From Deltaproteobacteria bacterium (GTDB lineage Bacteria > Myxococcota_A > UBA9042 > PHBI01): DNA of 64,000 nt. The notes beneath the pieces are model-generated. The model made no database searches. It was given only the letters and a program-made list of their open reading frames with translations, and had not been told where the DNA came from. This document shows, in pieces, positions 56,056-64,000 of this stretch (position 1 is its first letter; each line of letters starts with the position of its first letter). Position numbers and translations under genes: made by a program. The stretch covers positions 1 through 64,000 of the forward strand of contig JACKFA010000003.1 in the NCBI GenBank assembly GCA_020632715.1. The letters run 5' to 3'.

Positions 56056-56904
56056 CTAGCCCCGCGGGCGGTAGCCGAAGGCGAGGAGCGGCGGCGCGTC
56101 GGCGGAGAGCGTCGCGCGCGCGCCGAAGCCTACGGGGTGCGCCTCCATCTGCCCGTCGAGGAAGAGGGCGTTCGCGTCGCTCCGCGAGACGAAGGCGATC
56201 TCGCTCACGAAGCCGCGGACGTGCGATCCGTCGTGGTCGACGCAGTAGGGCTCGCGCACGAGGTACTGGAGGCGGCCGTCGTCCGCCGCCATCGGCTCCC
56301 CGCCGGCCGAGCGCATCGCGCCCGTGTAGCCCGACGCCGTGCACACCCAGACGCCCGAGCTCAGCTGGAGCGCGCTCGCGCCGTCGACGTCGATGACGTA
56401 GCGCGTGGAGCCGGCGGGGCTCCGGTTCGCGAAGAGCACGTCGTTCAGCGCGTAGACGCCGACGTCCTCGCCGTCCACGAGCGCGCGGATCCGCGGCAGC
56501 GCGGCCGGGGCCCAGCCCCCGCCGAAGACCCCGTCGAGCGCCTCGTCGAGCGTCGCGAGCGTCGCGCCGCAGTAGTGGCCGGTGCTCGTCTTCGGCGAGG
56601 AGTTCACGCCGAGGATCGGCTGGCTCCGCGCCGCCCGCGCCGCGGCGAGGAAGGTCCCGTCGCCGCCGACCGTCACGACGACGTCGGCCGCGCCGAGGCC
56701 GTCGAGCTCGGGGGGCTGCATCCGGAGGACCCGCAGGCCGCGCCGCACGAGCGCCTCGTCCACCGCCGCGAGGGACGCGTGGTGGTCGGTCCAGGCCAGG
56801 CGTCGGCGCGCGTGGACGCGCTTCACCTCGTCATCGGCGCCCGCCGGGAAGGGCTCCGGCGGCGCGGCGATCGGCTTCGAGACGAGGGCGATCGTTCCTG
56901 TCAC
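56056..56904 (-). CDS. nadK: NAD kinase
   Basis: ATP-NAD kinase, making NADP in the cytoplasm; 282 residues. The conserved substrate motif VVTVGGDGTFLAAAR is present, followed by GVNSSPKTSTGHYCG in place of the usual NxGxLGFL. The C-terminal beta part has VYALNDVLFANRSPA and SSGVWVCTASGYTGAM. The altered second motif and Cys suggest a divergent subgroup. GTG at 56904 is the only start near the fold; GGAGG lies almost against it, so initiation may be weak. It is divergent from the RNA methyltransferase gene at 56983. Confidence 0.88.
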   Translation of the reverse strand: MTGTIALVSKPIAAPPEPFPAGADDEVKRVHARRRLAWTDHHASLAAVDEALVRRGLRVLRMQPPELDGLGAADVVVTVGGDGTFLAAARAARSQPILGVNSSPKTSTGHYCGATLATLDEALDGVFGGGWAPAALPRIRALVDGEDVGVYALNDVLFANRSPAGSTRYVIDVDGASALQLSSGVWVCTASGYTGAMRSAGGEPMAADDGRLQYLVREPYCVDHDGSHVRGFVSEIAFVSRSDANALFLDGQMEAHPVGFGARATLSADAPPLLAFGYRPRG

Positions 56905-56982
56905 CCCTCCAGTGAGGCATCGTTGGGCGCAGAAATCAACACGTTGCAGACGCTCGGCGCCACCGCGTGGTAGGAGCCCGCC

Positions 56983-58284
56983 ATGTCGCGCCGCCCGAGG
57001 TCCACGCCGAAGCCCCCCGCGCCGCCGCTGGCGACGCTCCCCGTCCTCCGCTGGGCGCACGGCGGCGACGCGGTCGCCATGGCCGACGACGGCCCGCTCG
57101 CAGGCCTCGTCGTGTTCGTGCGCGGCGCCGTCCCCGGCGACGTCGTGCGCGTCGCGGTCGAGACGAAGAAGAAGCGCTGGGCCCGCGCGCGCCTCGTCGC
57201 CGTCGAGCGCCCGTCCCCCGAGCGGCGCGTCCCGCCCTGCGCCGTGCAGGCCGCGTGCGGCGGCTGCCCGTGGATGGTCGGTACGCGCGAAGCCCAACGC
57301 GCCTCGCGCGAGGCCATCCTCCTCGGCGAGGTCCGGAAGTCGCTCATCCCGGGCCTCACATCCGACGAGGACCTGGCCGCGAAGGTGCGCCTCGTCGACG
57401 TCGCCGGCGCCTCGGAGGTCGGCTACCGCGTCCGCGCCAAGCTCGCCTGGCGGCGCGGCCCCTCGGGCGCCGTGGCCGTCGGGTTCATGGGCAAGGCCTC
57501 CCACGCCTTCGTCCCGATCCCGCGCTGCGAGGTGCTGACGCCCGCGCTGAACGACGCGCTCCCGGCCATCCGCCGCGCGCTCGCCGCCGAGGCCGCCGAC
57601 CGCGGCGAGGTCACGCTCGTCGCCGGCGACGAGGGCGTCGCCGCCTGGGTCGAGCCGACGCCCGGCCCCGGCCACCCCGTCGGCCCCGAGCAGGTCACGG
57701 TGCGCTTCGGCGCGCGCCCCTTCACCGCCTCCCCGCGCGCCTTCCTCCAGGCGAACGCGGCCGTCGCGGGCGCCCTGGTCGACCGCGTCGAGGCCCTCGC
57801 GCGCGAGCTCGGCGGCGCGCACGCGGTCGAGCTCTTCGCGGGCGCCGGGCTCTTCACGACGGCCCTCTGGGCGGCCGGCTTCGCGGTCGACGCCTACGAG
57901 GTCGATCCGGCCGCGCGCGCCGGCTTCGAGGCGACGCGCGAGCGCCTGGGCGTCCCCGCCGAGCGCGGCCGCTGGCACGCGTCCGACCTGCTCCTGAGCG
58001 GCGTCCCGAGCCCGCGCCCGGCCGCGCCGCCCGACCTCGTCCTCCTCGACCCGCCGCGCGCCGGCGCCGCGGAGCTCGTGCCGTGGATCCGCGCCTCGGG
58101 CGCCCGCGCCGTCATCCTGGTCAGCTGCGACGTCGCGACCGCGGCCCGCGACCTCGCGCTCCTCGCCGAGGGGCCGGAGGGGTTCGAGGTCACGCGCGTC
58201 GACGGCTACGACATGTTCCCGCACACGGGGCACCAGGAGGTGCTCGCCGTCTGCGTCCGCCGCGGCGTCCCTACTTCTTCTTGA
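56983..58284 (+). CDS. RlmD/TrmA-like RNA m5U methyltransferase
   Basis: SAM-dependent RNA uracil-5 methyltransferase, 433 residues. An N-terminal TRAM domain (GDVVRVAVETKKKRWARARL) is followed by Cys residues for a 4Fe-4S cluster (CAVQAACGGCPW plus PRCEV), as in RlmD. Then come the RNA-binding region, VRFGARPFTASPRAFLQANA, the SAM motif VELFAGAGLF, DPPRAG and a catalytic Cys in LVSCDVATAARD. A final HTGHQEVLAV matches the family end. Target is 23S rRNA or tRNA; not assignable from sequence alone. The last 14 bases overlap the convergent YARHG gene. Confidence 0.94.
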   Translation: MSRRPRSTPKPPAPPLATLPVLRWAHGGDAVAMADDGPLAGLVVFVRGAVPGDVVRVAVETKKKRWARARLVAVERPSPERRVPPCAVQAACGGCPWMVGTREAQRASREAILLGEVRKSLIPGLTSDEDLAAKVRLVDVAGASEVGYRVRAKLAWRRGPSGAVAVGFMGKASHAFVPIPRCEVLTPALNDALPAIRRALAAEAADRGEVTLVAGDEGVAAWVEPTPGPGHPVGPEQVTVRFGARPFTASPRAFLQANAAVAGALVDRVEALARELGGAHAVELFAGAGLFTTALWAAGFAVDAYEVDPAARAGFEATRERLGVPAERGRWHASDLLLSGVPSPRPAAPPDLVLLDPPRAGAAELVPWIRASGARAVILVSCDVATAARDLALLAEGPEGFEVTRVDGYDMFPHTGHQEVLAVCVRRGVPTSS

Positions 58285-58996
58285 GCGCCTTCTCGGCCTT
58301 CGCGATGGCCGCGACGTTGTCGTTCTCGACGCGCGAGAGGAACGCCGAGACGTTGTCGTAGTACGCGCGGTAGGCCGGGTCGGCGGCGAAGTGCTTCTTC
58401 AGCCGCGGGTTCTTGAACGCGACGCGGTAGCGCGCGTAGATCTCGTTCCGCATGAGCTCGAGGTCGCTCGCGGAGAGGCCGGCGAGGTCGTCGTCGGTGA
58501 GCGCCCGCTCGGACGTGTACGCCCAGCGCCCGACGAAGCCGCTCCGGAGGAACGCCTTCCGCACGTCCGCGGCGCGGTCGTTCGCGCGGACGTGGGTGCA
58601 GCCGTCGTCCTCGGGCCCGTGCCAGTCGATCGTCTCGTGGCGGTCGAGCTTCTCCACCGCCGCCGTGTAGCTCTGGTAGCTCGTGCGCGCGCCGCCGTCG
58701 TGGATCGGGTCCTTTCCCTTGCCGACGTAGGCGCGCGTGAAGTGGAGCTCGACCGTCTCGCCGGTCTGCTCCCACGTGCCCTCGCTGATGTTCGGGCAGT
58801 CGTCGCCGCAGTCCTCGCGCACGACGAGCCCGCCGGCGAAGAAGTAGGTCGACGGGCCGCCGCCGCCGCAGTCGCTCTCGTCGATGACCTGCCCGGCGAT
58901 CGACGGCGTGGCGGCGACGGCCTGCGGCGCGGCGCCGAGCCCGAGACCGACTCCGAGCGCGACGAGGGGGAGGGCGGCGAGGGTGGGCAGGTTCAT
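58271..58996 (-). CDS. YARHG-domain exported protein
   Basis: A 241-residue protein with a signal peptide (residues 1-29, ending QAVAA). A middle Cys-containing beta region (SDCGGGGPSTYFF, EDCGDDCPNISEG) is followed by a clear YARHG domain: LSASDLELMRNEIYARYRVA, then FKNPRLKKHF and the Asn/Val-rich helix at the end. The domain is proposed as an extracellular module; its ligand is unknown. The ATG at 58996 lies about 100 bases downstream of gcvPA on the same strand, behind a hairpin. The stop overlaps the convergent methyltransferase gene by 14 bases. Confidence 0.92.
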   Translation of the reverse strand: MNLPTLAALPLVALGVGLGLGAAPQAVAATPSIAGQVIDESDCGGGGPSTYFFAGGLVVREDCGDDCPNISEGTWEQTGETVELHFTRAYVGKGKDPIHDGGARTSYQSYTAAVEKLDRHETIDWHGPEDDGCTHVRANDRAADVRKAFLRSGFVGRWAYTSERALTDDDLAGLSASDLELMRNEIYARYRVAFKNPRLKKHFAADPAYRAYYDNVSAFLSRVENDNVAAIAKAEKALKKK

Positions 58997-59029
58997 GCTG
59001 GGGCGCTCCGACGAGGGTACCCGACGAGG

Positions 59030-59057
59030 CTACCGCAGCGCCGGAGCGCCGCGGTAG
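59030..59057 (-). terminator. Terminator of the gcv operon
   Basis: A 7-bp outer stem (59030-59036 with 59051-59057) extended by a 4-bp inner GCGC stem after one mismatch, 40 bases beyond the gcvPA stop on the minus strand. No long T run follows, but the position fits the operon end. Confidence 0.5.
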
Positions 59058-59096
59058 TGGTGTGGGATCCGCGTAGGGCTCGGGCCCGCCGCGGCC

Positions 59097-60455
59097 TCAG
59101 CCGAGCGCGCGCAGCGCCGCGACGAGCGCGTCGACGTCGGCGTCGGTCGTGAGCTCGGTCGCGGTCACGAGGAGCGCGTGCGACAGCCGCGCGTCGTAGC
59201 GGCCGAGGTCGATGCCGGGCGCGACCCGCTCTGGGGCGAGCGCCGCCACGATCTCGGCGGCCGGGCGCGGCGTGCGCACGACGTGCTCGTGGAAGGTCGG
59301 CCCCGAGAAGAACGGGGCGTAGCCTGGCAGCGCGTGGAGCGCGGCCTTCACCTGCTCGCTCCGGAGGTGGCAGGCGCGCGCCACCTGCGCGAGCCCCGAC
59401 GGCCCCATGAGCGTCATGTAGATGGTCGCGGCCGTCGCCATCAGGCCCTGGTTCGTGCAGATGTTCGACGTCGCCTTCTCGCGCCGGATGTGCTGCTCGC
59501 GGGTCGACATCGTCAGCACGAAGCCCCGCTGCCCGCGCGAGTCGACCGTCTCGCCCGCGAGCCGGCCCGGCATCTGCCGCACGTGCTGCGACTTCGCGCC
59601 GAAGAGCCCCACGTGCGGCCCGCCGAAGGACTGCGCGACCCCGAGGCTCTGCCCCTCGCCGGCCACGATGTCCGCGCCGAGCGCCCCCGGCGGCGTCAGG
59701 AGCCCGAACGCGAGCGCCTCCTGGAACGACGCCACGAGCACCGCCCCGTGCTTGTCGCAGAGCGCGCGCGCGGCCGGCACGTCGTCGAGCGTGCCGAAGA
59801 AGGTCGGGTAGCCGACGATCAAGGCGGCGGCGCCGTCGACGAGGGCCGCCTCGGCGGCGGCGAGGTCCGTCGTGCCCTCGCTCGTCCACGGGATCTCGAC
59901 GACCTCGAAGCCGCCCGACTCGACGTACATGCGCACGACGTCGCGGTACTCGGGGTGGATGGCCTCGCTCACGAGCACGCGCGCGCGCGCCTTCGGAGCG
60001 AGCCGGAGCGCCATCAGCGCCGCCTCGGCGACGGCCGTCGAGCCGTCGTAGAGCGAGGCGTTCACGACGTCGGCGCCGATGAGCTCGCTCACCATCGTCT
60101 GGAACTCGAAGATGATCTGCAGCGTCCCCTGCGCGATCTCGGGCTGGTACGGCGTGTACGCCGTGTACAGCTCGCCGCGGAGGAGCAGCTGGCTCACCGC
60201 GGTCGGGACGGTGTGGCGGTACACCCCGCCGCCGAGGAACGAGACGGCGTCGGAGCTCGCGACGTTCTTCGCCGCGAGGGCCCGCAGGTGCGCGAGCAGA
60301 TCGGCCTCCGCGAGCCCCCTCGGCACCTCGAGCGCGCGCCCGAGCCGGAGGTCCTCCGGGATGGTCCGGAACAGCTCGTCGACCGACGACACGCCGATGG
60401 CGGCGAGCATCTCGGCCTTGTCGGCCTCGGTGTGCGGGATGTAGCGCATGGACAT
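59097..60455 (-). CDS. gcvPA: Glycine dehydrogenase (decarboxylating) subunit 1
   Basis: The alpha subunit of the split P-protein of the glycine cleavage system, 452 residues as expected. It begins MSMRYIPHTEADKAEMLAAI. Family segments include AYTPYQPEIAQGTLQ, FEFQTMVSELIG, NASLYDGSTAVAEA, GGPHVGLFGAK and SNICTNQGLMA. This subunit lacks the PLP lysine, which resides on subunit 2. It follows gcvH by 2 bases. The partner gcvPB is not next to it; the following gene on this strand is an unrelated YARHG protein, so subunit 2 must be encoded elsewhere. Confidence 0.96.
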   Translation of the reverse strand: MSMRYIPHTEADKAEMLAAIGVSSVDELFRTIPEDLRLGRALEVPRGLAEADLLAHLRALAAKNVASSDAVSFLGGGVYRHTVPTAVSQLLLRGELYTAYTPYQPEIAQGTLQIIFEFQTMVSELIGADVVNASLYDGSTAVAEAALMALRLAPKARARVLVSEAIHPEYRDVVRMYVESGGFEVVEIPWTSEGTTDLAAAEAALVDGAAALIVGYPTFFGTLDDVPAARALCDKHGAVLVASFQEALAFGLLTPPGALGADIVAGEGQSLGVAQSFGGPHVGLFGAKSQHVRQMPGRLAGETVDSRGQRGFVLTMSTREQHIRREKATSNICTNQGLMATAATIYMTLMGPSGLAQVARACHLRSEQVKAALHALPGYAPFFSGPTFHEHVVRTPRPAAEIVAALAPERVAPGIDLGRYDARLSHALLVTATELTTDADVDALVAALRALG

Positions 60456-60457
60456 GC

Positions 60458-60850
60458 TCAGTGATCCGCCTCGGCGACGTGCTTGGCATACGCGCCGGCG
60501 TCCATCAGCGCGTCGAGCTCCGCCGCGTCGCCCGCGCGGAGCTTCACGATCCAGCCCTCGCCGTAGCAGTCGCTGTTGACGAGCTCCGGCTTGTCGTCGA
60601 GCGCGCCGTTCACCTCGACCACCTCGCCCGAGACCGGCGCGAACAGGTCGGAGACGCTCTTCGGCGACTCGACCGTCCCGAAGGTGTCGCCCTTGTTCAG
60701 GCGGTCGCCGACGCGCGGCAGCTCGACCATCACGATGTCGCCGAGCTGCGCCTGCGCGAAGTCGGTGATCCCGATGACGACCACGTCGCCGTCGGGGCGG
60801 GCCCACTCGTGGTCCTCGGTGTAGCGCAGGTCGGGGCGGATGTCGGCCAT
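60458..60850 (-). CDS. gcvH: Glycine cleavage system H protein
   Basis: Lipoyl carrier shuttling the aminomethyl group between P, T and L proteins; 130 residues. The lipoylation region reads TVESPKSVSDLFAPVSGEV, with the acceptor Lys in SPKSVSD; the usual residue before it is Val, here Pro. The start MADIRPDLRYTEDHEWA is typical. It lies 49 bases after gcvT and 2 bases before gcvPA, in the order gcvT-gcvH-gcvPA. Confidence 0.97.
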   Translation of the reverse strand: MADIRPDLRYTEDHEWARPDGDVVVIGITDFAQAQLGDIVMVELPRVGDRLNKGDTFGTVESPKSVSDLFAPVSGEVVEVNGALDDKPELVNSDCYGEGWIVKLRAGDAAELDALMDAGAYAKHVAEADH

Positions 60851-60899
60851 GGCGGAGGCTCCTCGGCGAGAGAGACGGGCGCGAGCGCGAGCTCGGGGC

Positions 60900-62000
60900 T
60901 CAGGCGCGCGCCGGGTGGTAGAACGGGAGGGTCGTGACGTGCGCGGCCTTGAGCTTGCCGCGGACGTCGATGGAGAGCGTGGTGCCGGGCTCGGCGAGCG
61001 CCACGGGGACGTAGCCGAGCGCGATGGCGCGGCCGGTCGTCGGCGACTGGTTGCCGGAGGTGACGCGGCCGACGACCTCGCCGCCCGCGACGATCGGGAA
61101 GTCGTGGCGCGGGATGCCGCGCTCGTCGAGCTCGAGGGCGACGAGGCGGCGCGTGAGCCCGCGGGCCTCCTGCGCGGCGAGGGCGTCGCGCCCGACGAAG
61201 CCGCCGGCCTTGTCGAGGCGCGTGACCCAGCCGAGGCCCGCCTCGAGCGGGGACGTGCTGCGGTCGATGTCGTTGCCGTAGAGGCAGTAGCCCATCTCGA
61301 GGCGCAGCGTGTCGCGCGCGCCGAGGCCGACCGGGCCGACCCCGAGGTCGTGGCCTGCGTCCGTGAGCGCGGCCCAGAGGGCGGCCGCGTGGTCGTTCGG
61401 GACGTAGATCTCGGCGCCCTTCTCGCCGGTGTAGCCGGTCGTCGCGACGAGGCAGGAGGCGCCCCGGAAGTCGCGCCGCGCGACGCGGAAGGGCTTCATC
61501 TTCGCGACGTCCGCGCCGAGCACGCGGCCGAGGAGCGTCAGCGCCTTCGGGCCCTGGACGGCGATCTGCGACCAGGCGTCGCTCTCGTCCTCGAGCGTCG
61601 CGTCGCCCGTCAGGTGCGCGCGCATGTGCTCGACGTCGTTGGCGCGGTTCGAGGCGTTCACGCAGATGAACACGTCGTCCTCGGCGAGCCGATAGACGAT
61701 GAGATCGTCGACGATGCCGCCGTCCTCGGCGCAGAGCGCCGTGTACTGGGCGCGGCCGTCCTCGACGCGGTGGAGGTCGTTCGTGATGAGGCGGTTCACG
61801 GCGGCGAGCGCGCCCGGGCCGCGCACGTGGACCTCGCCCATGTGGCTCACGTCGAAGAGGCCGACGTTCTCGCGCACGCGGGCGTGCTCCGCGAGGATGC
61901 CGTCGTACTGGATCGGCATCTGGTAGCCGGCGAACTCGACGAGCCGGGCGCCGAGCGCCACGTGCACGTCGTAGAGGGCTGTCCGTCGGGCCTCGGTCAC
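60900..62000 (-). CDS. gcvT: Aminomethyltransferase (T protein)
   Basis: Tetrahydrofolate-dependent aminomethyltransferase of glycine cleavage, 366 residues. Conserved segments are FAGYQMPIQYDGILAEH, VGLFDVSHMGEV, SNRANDVEHM, YTGEKGAEIYVP, ARDTLRLEMGYCLYG and GRVTSGNQSPTTG. GTG at 62000 is preferred, with a GGGGGTGAG upstream; the longer frame upstream is low complexity. First gene of the operon. The 148-base gap to the divergent lipoprotein gene must hold both promoters; no glycine-riboswitch fold was recognised in it. Confidence 0.96.
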   Translation of the reverse strand: MTEARRTALYDVHVALGARLVEFAGYQMPIQYDGILAEHARVRENVGLFDVSHMGEVHVRGPGALAAVNRLITNDLHRVEDGRAQYTALCAEDGGIVDDLIVYRLAEDDVFICVNASNRANDVEHMRAHLTGDATLEDESDAWSQIAVQGPKALTLLGRVLGADVAKMKPFRVARRDFRGASCLVATTGYTGEKGAEIYVPNDHAAALWAALTDAGHDLGVGPVGLGARDTLRLEMGYCLYGNDIDRSTSPLEAGLGWVTRLDKAGGFVGRDALAAQEARGLTRRLVALELDERGIPRHDFPIVAGGEVVGRVTSGNQSPTTGRAIALGYVPVALAEPGTTLSIDVRGKLKAAHVTTLPFYHPARA

Positions 62001-62148
62001 CTGCTCACCCCCGGCTCGTCGCCCGCGCGAGCGTCCAGACGCGCGCCGGCTGCGGGGCAAATACCCGTCGCGGCGACGCGCGTCAACCGTCCGTTCTGGG
62101 CGCCGCGCGCCGCTTGAGACCGCCCGCCCCGCCGGGTAGGGTGCGGAG

Positions 62149-63762
62149 GTGTCCAGGCGCCCCACCGTCACGCTCGTCGCCGCGGCCGCCGCGCTCGTCT
62201 GCGCTTGCGCCCAGCCGAGCGACGAGGGGCCCGACGCCCCCGCCGTCGCGGACGCGCCGCTCTCCTGGCGCGTCGGGAGGCCGCCGCGCGCGCCGACGCC
62301 GGCCCTCACCGCGCGCACCTCGCGAGGCGACCTCGCCGTCACGGCGGCGCGGCTCGCGCTCGACCCCGCCGATCTCCTCCGCGGCGTGCTGCACGTCACG
62401 ACGAGCCGCCCGGCGCGCGTCGAGGCGTGGCTCGAGGACCTCGACGACGGCGTCCTCACCGCGGTCCCCGTCGCGTCGGAGGCCAGGACGGAGCACGCGG
62501 CGTGGGTGCTCGGGCTCCGCGGCTCCGCGCGCTTCCGCGTCGTGGTGCGCGCCGAGGCCGGTGGCCGCGTCGCGAAGGGCGCGACGGCGGTCGTGACGAC
62601 GCCGCCCCCGCCGTACTGGAGCGCGCGCCTCGTCGAGACCGTGCCGCGGGCGGGGGGCCCGTCGCAGGCCCTGACGATGATGCAGATCTACGGCCTCTCC
62701 GGTGAGGGGCCGCCGACCTACGTCGTCGTCGTCGACGACCGCGGGCGGATCGTCTGGCGCTGGGCCCCCGAGCCGCTCCCCCTGACCCACGTCGAGTGGC
62801 GATCCGACGGGACGCTCCTCGCGCTCGACGCCGAGGTGCTCCGCGTCCTCGACCCGCTCGGCGACGAGCTCCTCGCGGTGCCGCGGCAGGCGATGCGCGA
62901 CGCCGACTACCTCCACCACGCGGTCACGACCCTCCCGGACGGCGGGCTCATGATCCTCGCGACCGAGCTCCGGACCATCGGCGGCTACCCCGCCACGACC
63001 CCGGGGGGCTCGACCCAGGACGTCGTCGGCGACCGCCTCCTCGAGCTCACCCCCGACGGCGAGGTGCGCGCGCAGCACCTCCTCCTCGATCTCCTCGATC
63101 CGCACCGCGTGACGCCCCTCTTCACCGTCGACTTCTTCGACCCCGTCTACCCCGGGCGCCGCACGCGCGACTGGTCCCACGCGACGTCGCTTGCCTACGA
63201 CGCCCGGAGCGACGCCCTCGTCGCCTCCCTGCGCCACCAGCACCAGGTCGTCGCCGTGAGCCGCGCCACGGGCGAGCTCGCCTGGGTCCTCGGCGAGGGC
63301 GGCGACGTCCCGCTCGAGCCCGGCGGGAGCTGGTTCTACGCGGCGCACGGGGTGCGCGTCGGGCCGGACGACCACGTCACCGTCTTCGACAACGGCGTCG
63401 GGCGGCCCGCGCCTGGGGCGCCCTGGAGCCGCGCCGTCGAGTACGCCCTCGATCGCGACGGCGCGGGCGAGGTCGTCGGGGCGCGGCAGGTCTGGCAGTG
63501 GCGCGGGGCCACGCCGTTCTTCTCCCCCATCTTCGGGAGCGTCGAGCGCCTCCCGGGCGGGCTCGTGCTCGTGAACGACGGCGGGCACGGGAGCGGTCTC
63601 GGCGGCTGGGCCCGCGTGGTCGAGGTGACCCACGACGAGGCGGCCACGGTGGTCCACGAGCTCACGACGGCCTCGTCGCCGCCGGTGTGGTCCTACCGCG
63701 CGCAGCGGATCCCGTCGCTCTACCCGCCGGAGCCGGTCCCGGTGCCGCCCTGGGCGCCCTGA
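62149..63762 (+). CDS. Arylsulfotransferase (ASST)-like lipoprotein
   Basis: A 537-residue exported protein. The signal peptide ends in lipobox LVCAC (Cys20 region). After a beta domain (about 45-160), a six-bladed propeller-like region follows, with the ASST signature DWSHATSLAYD containing the candidate catalytic His, then WVLGEGGD and WFYAAHGVRV. True ASSTs transfer sulfate between phenols; many lipoprotein homologues are uncharacterised, so activity is inferred. GTG at 62149 follows TGCGGAG closely. It is divergent from gcvT and has no evident functional link to it. Confidence 0.85.
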   Translation: MSRRPTVTLVAAAAALVCACAQPSDEGPDAPAVADAPLSWRVGRPPRAPTPALTARTSRGDLAVTAARLALDPADLLRGVLHVTTSRPARVEAWLEDLDDGVLTAVPVASEARTEHAAWVLGLRGSARFRVVVRAEAGGRVAKGATAVVTTPPPPYWSARLVETVPRAGGPSQALTMMQIYGLSGEGPPTYVVVVDDRGRIVWRWAPEPLPLTHVEWRSDGTLLALDAEVLRVLDPLGDELLAVPRQAMRDADYLHHAVTTLPDGGLMILATELRTIGGYPATTPGGSTQDVVGDRLLELTPDGEVRAQHLLLDLLDPHRVTPLFTVDFFDPVYPGRRTRDWSHATSLAYDARSDALVASLRHQHQVVAVSRATGELAWVLGEGGDVPLEPGGSWFYAAHGVRVGPDDHVTVFDNGVGRPAPGAPWSRAVEYALDRDGAGEVVGARQVWQWRGATPFFSPIFGSVERLPGGLVLVNDGGHGSGLGGWARVVEVTHDEAATVVHELTTASSPPVWSYRAQRIPSLYPPEPVPVPPWAP

Positions 63763-63775
63763 GGGCCACAGCCTC

Positions 63776-64000
63776 TCAGGCGAGCCCGGCCTCGCGCTCG
63801 GTGGCGTGCCGGAGCCGCGTCGCGAGGACGCGCATCACGCGGAGCCCGATGGTGCCATCGCCGACGATGATCTGCCGGAAGCGCTCGGCCGTGAGGACGA
63901 GGAGCGTGGCGTCGGCCTCGCAGCGCGCGTCGGCCGTGCGCGTCGAGCCGTCGATGAGCGCGACCTCACCGAAGGCCTCGCGGGGGCCGAGCGTCGCGAG
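63776..64000 (-). CDS. Cyclic-nucleotide-binding domain protein (3' end only)
   Basis: The last 74 codons of a minus-strand gene that continues beyond the window. The translation contains GEVALIDGSTRTADARCEA, the phosphate-binding cassette pattern of CRP/FNR-type domains (Gly-Glu ... Arg-Thr-Ala), followed by the closing helices (AERFRQIIVGDGTIGLRVMR). The protein ends right after this domain, in EREAGLA, with no HTH, so it is not a CRP-like activator with a C-terminal DNA-binding domain. What lies upstream cannot be seen. Confidence 0.85.
   Translation of the reverse strand, partial: LATLGPREAFGEVALIDGSTRTADARCEADATLLVLTAERFRQIIVGDGTIGLRVMRVLATRLRHATEREAGLA

Noticed and set aside
62001..62148. 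Glycine riboswitch upstream of gcvT
   Set aside because: No tandem aptamer-like conserved cores could be recognised in 148 bases that also serve a divergent gene.

Overview
The window is very GC-rich bacterial chromosome with almost no gaps between genes. It most likely comes from a member of the Myxococcota (Polyangiales/Sandaracinus-like). This is inferred from content, not from a database match. The indicators are a MYXO-CTERM-type sorting tail (28010-28495), many large lipoproteins built from IPT/TIG, beta-propeller, TPR or HEAT repeats, Asp/Thr-rich tethers directly after lipobox cysteines, a MopE-type Cys/Asp motif, a Ser/Thr kinase fused to an ATPase module, and frequent GTG/TTG starts. 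No phage, transposon, integrase or CRISPR array was seen.

Layout. 1-3670: tRNA-Asn with its own promoter and terminator, then rnj (RNase J), engB and an Asp/Thr-rich lipoprotein. 3690-12020: an alpha/beta hydrolase divergent from an AraC-type regulator, a propeller-vanadium haloperoxidase lipoprotein divergent from a carotenoid-desaturase-like FAD enzyme, and a lipoprotein ending in a MopE-like motif. 12159-17367: a minus-strand set of a glutamine-synthetase-like ligase, aldehyde dehydrogenase, iron-dependent alcohol dehydrogenase and (beyond one plus-strand gene) a class I glutamine amidotransferase. This fits gamma-glutamylation-based amine catabolism. 17562-22401: a DUF2167 protein, a membrane protein, a DEAD-box helicase and an orphan protein. 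22557-28495: a plus-strand run with a very large orphan protein fused to a methyltransferase, a small P-loop kinase, and a tightly overlapping trio (degenerate sigma-54-activator-like ATPase, winged-helix protein, MYXO-CTERM protein). 28496-28987 is a gene-free repeat region. 28988-37034: a giant IPT-repeat lipoprotein divergent from an ECF sigma/FecR-type anti-sigma pair, then HEAT and Cys-rich secreted proteins. 37264-46276: a TetR regulator divergent from a fatty-acid-hydroxylase-like protein, an HSDL2-like SDR, a pyruvate-dehydrogenase-E1-like enzyme with an ABC-F ATPase, TerC, and a haem-motif lipoprotein. 46387-58996: kinase-ATPase, a zinc-ribbon protein, an operon of TPR lipoprotein-glyA-transglutaminase, NAD kinase, an RlmD-like RNA methyltransferase and a YARHG protein. 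59097-64000: gcvT-gcvH-gcvPA, an arylsulfotransferase-like lipoprotein and the 3' end of a cyclic-nucleotide-binding protein.

How the genes fit together. One-carbon metabolism is represented by glyA and the glycine cleavage genes, although gcvPB is not next to them. Nitrogen/amine metabolism is represented by the GS-ALDH-ADH-amidotransferase set. A large share of the window encodes exported or lipid-anchored proteins of unknown role. The most unusual items are the propeller-haloperoxidase fusion, the ATPase that resembles a sigma-54 activator but lacks the GAFTGA loop and Walker B glutamate, the 944-residue methyltransferase fusion, and the 49-bp direct repeats at 28798-28939. All start sites were chosen by eye from Shine-Dalgarno spacing and domain boundaries.
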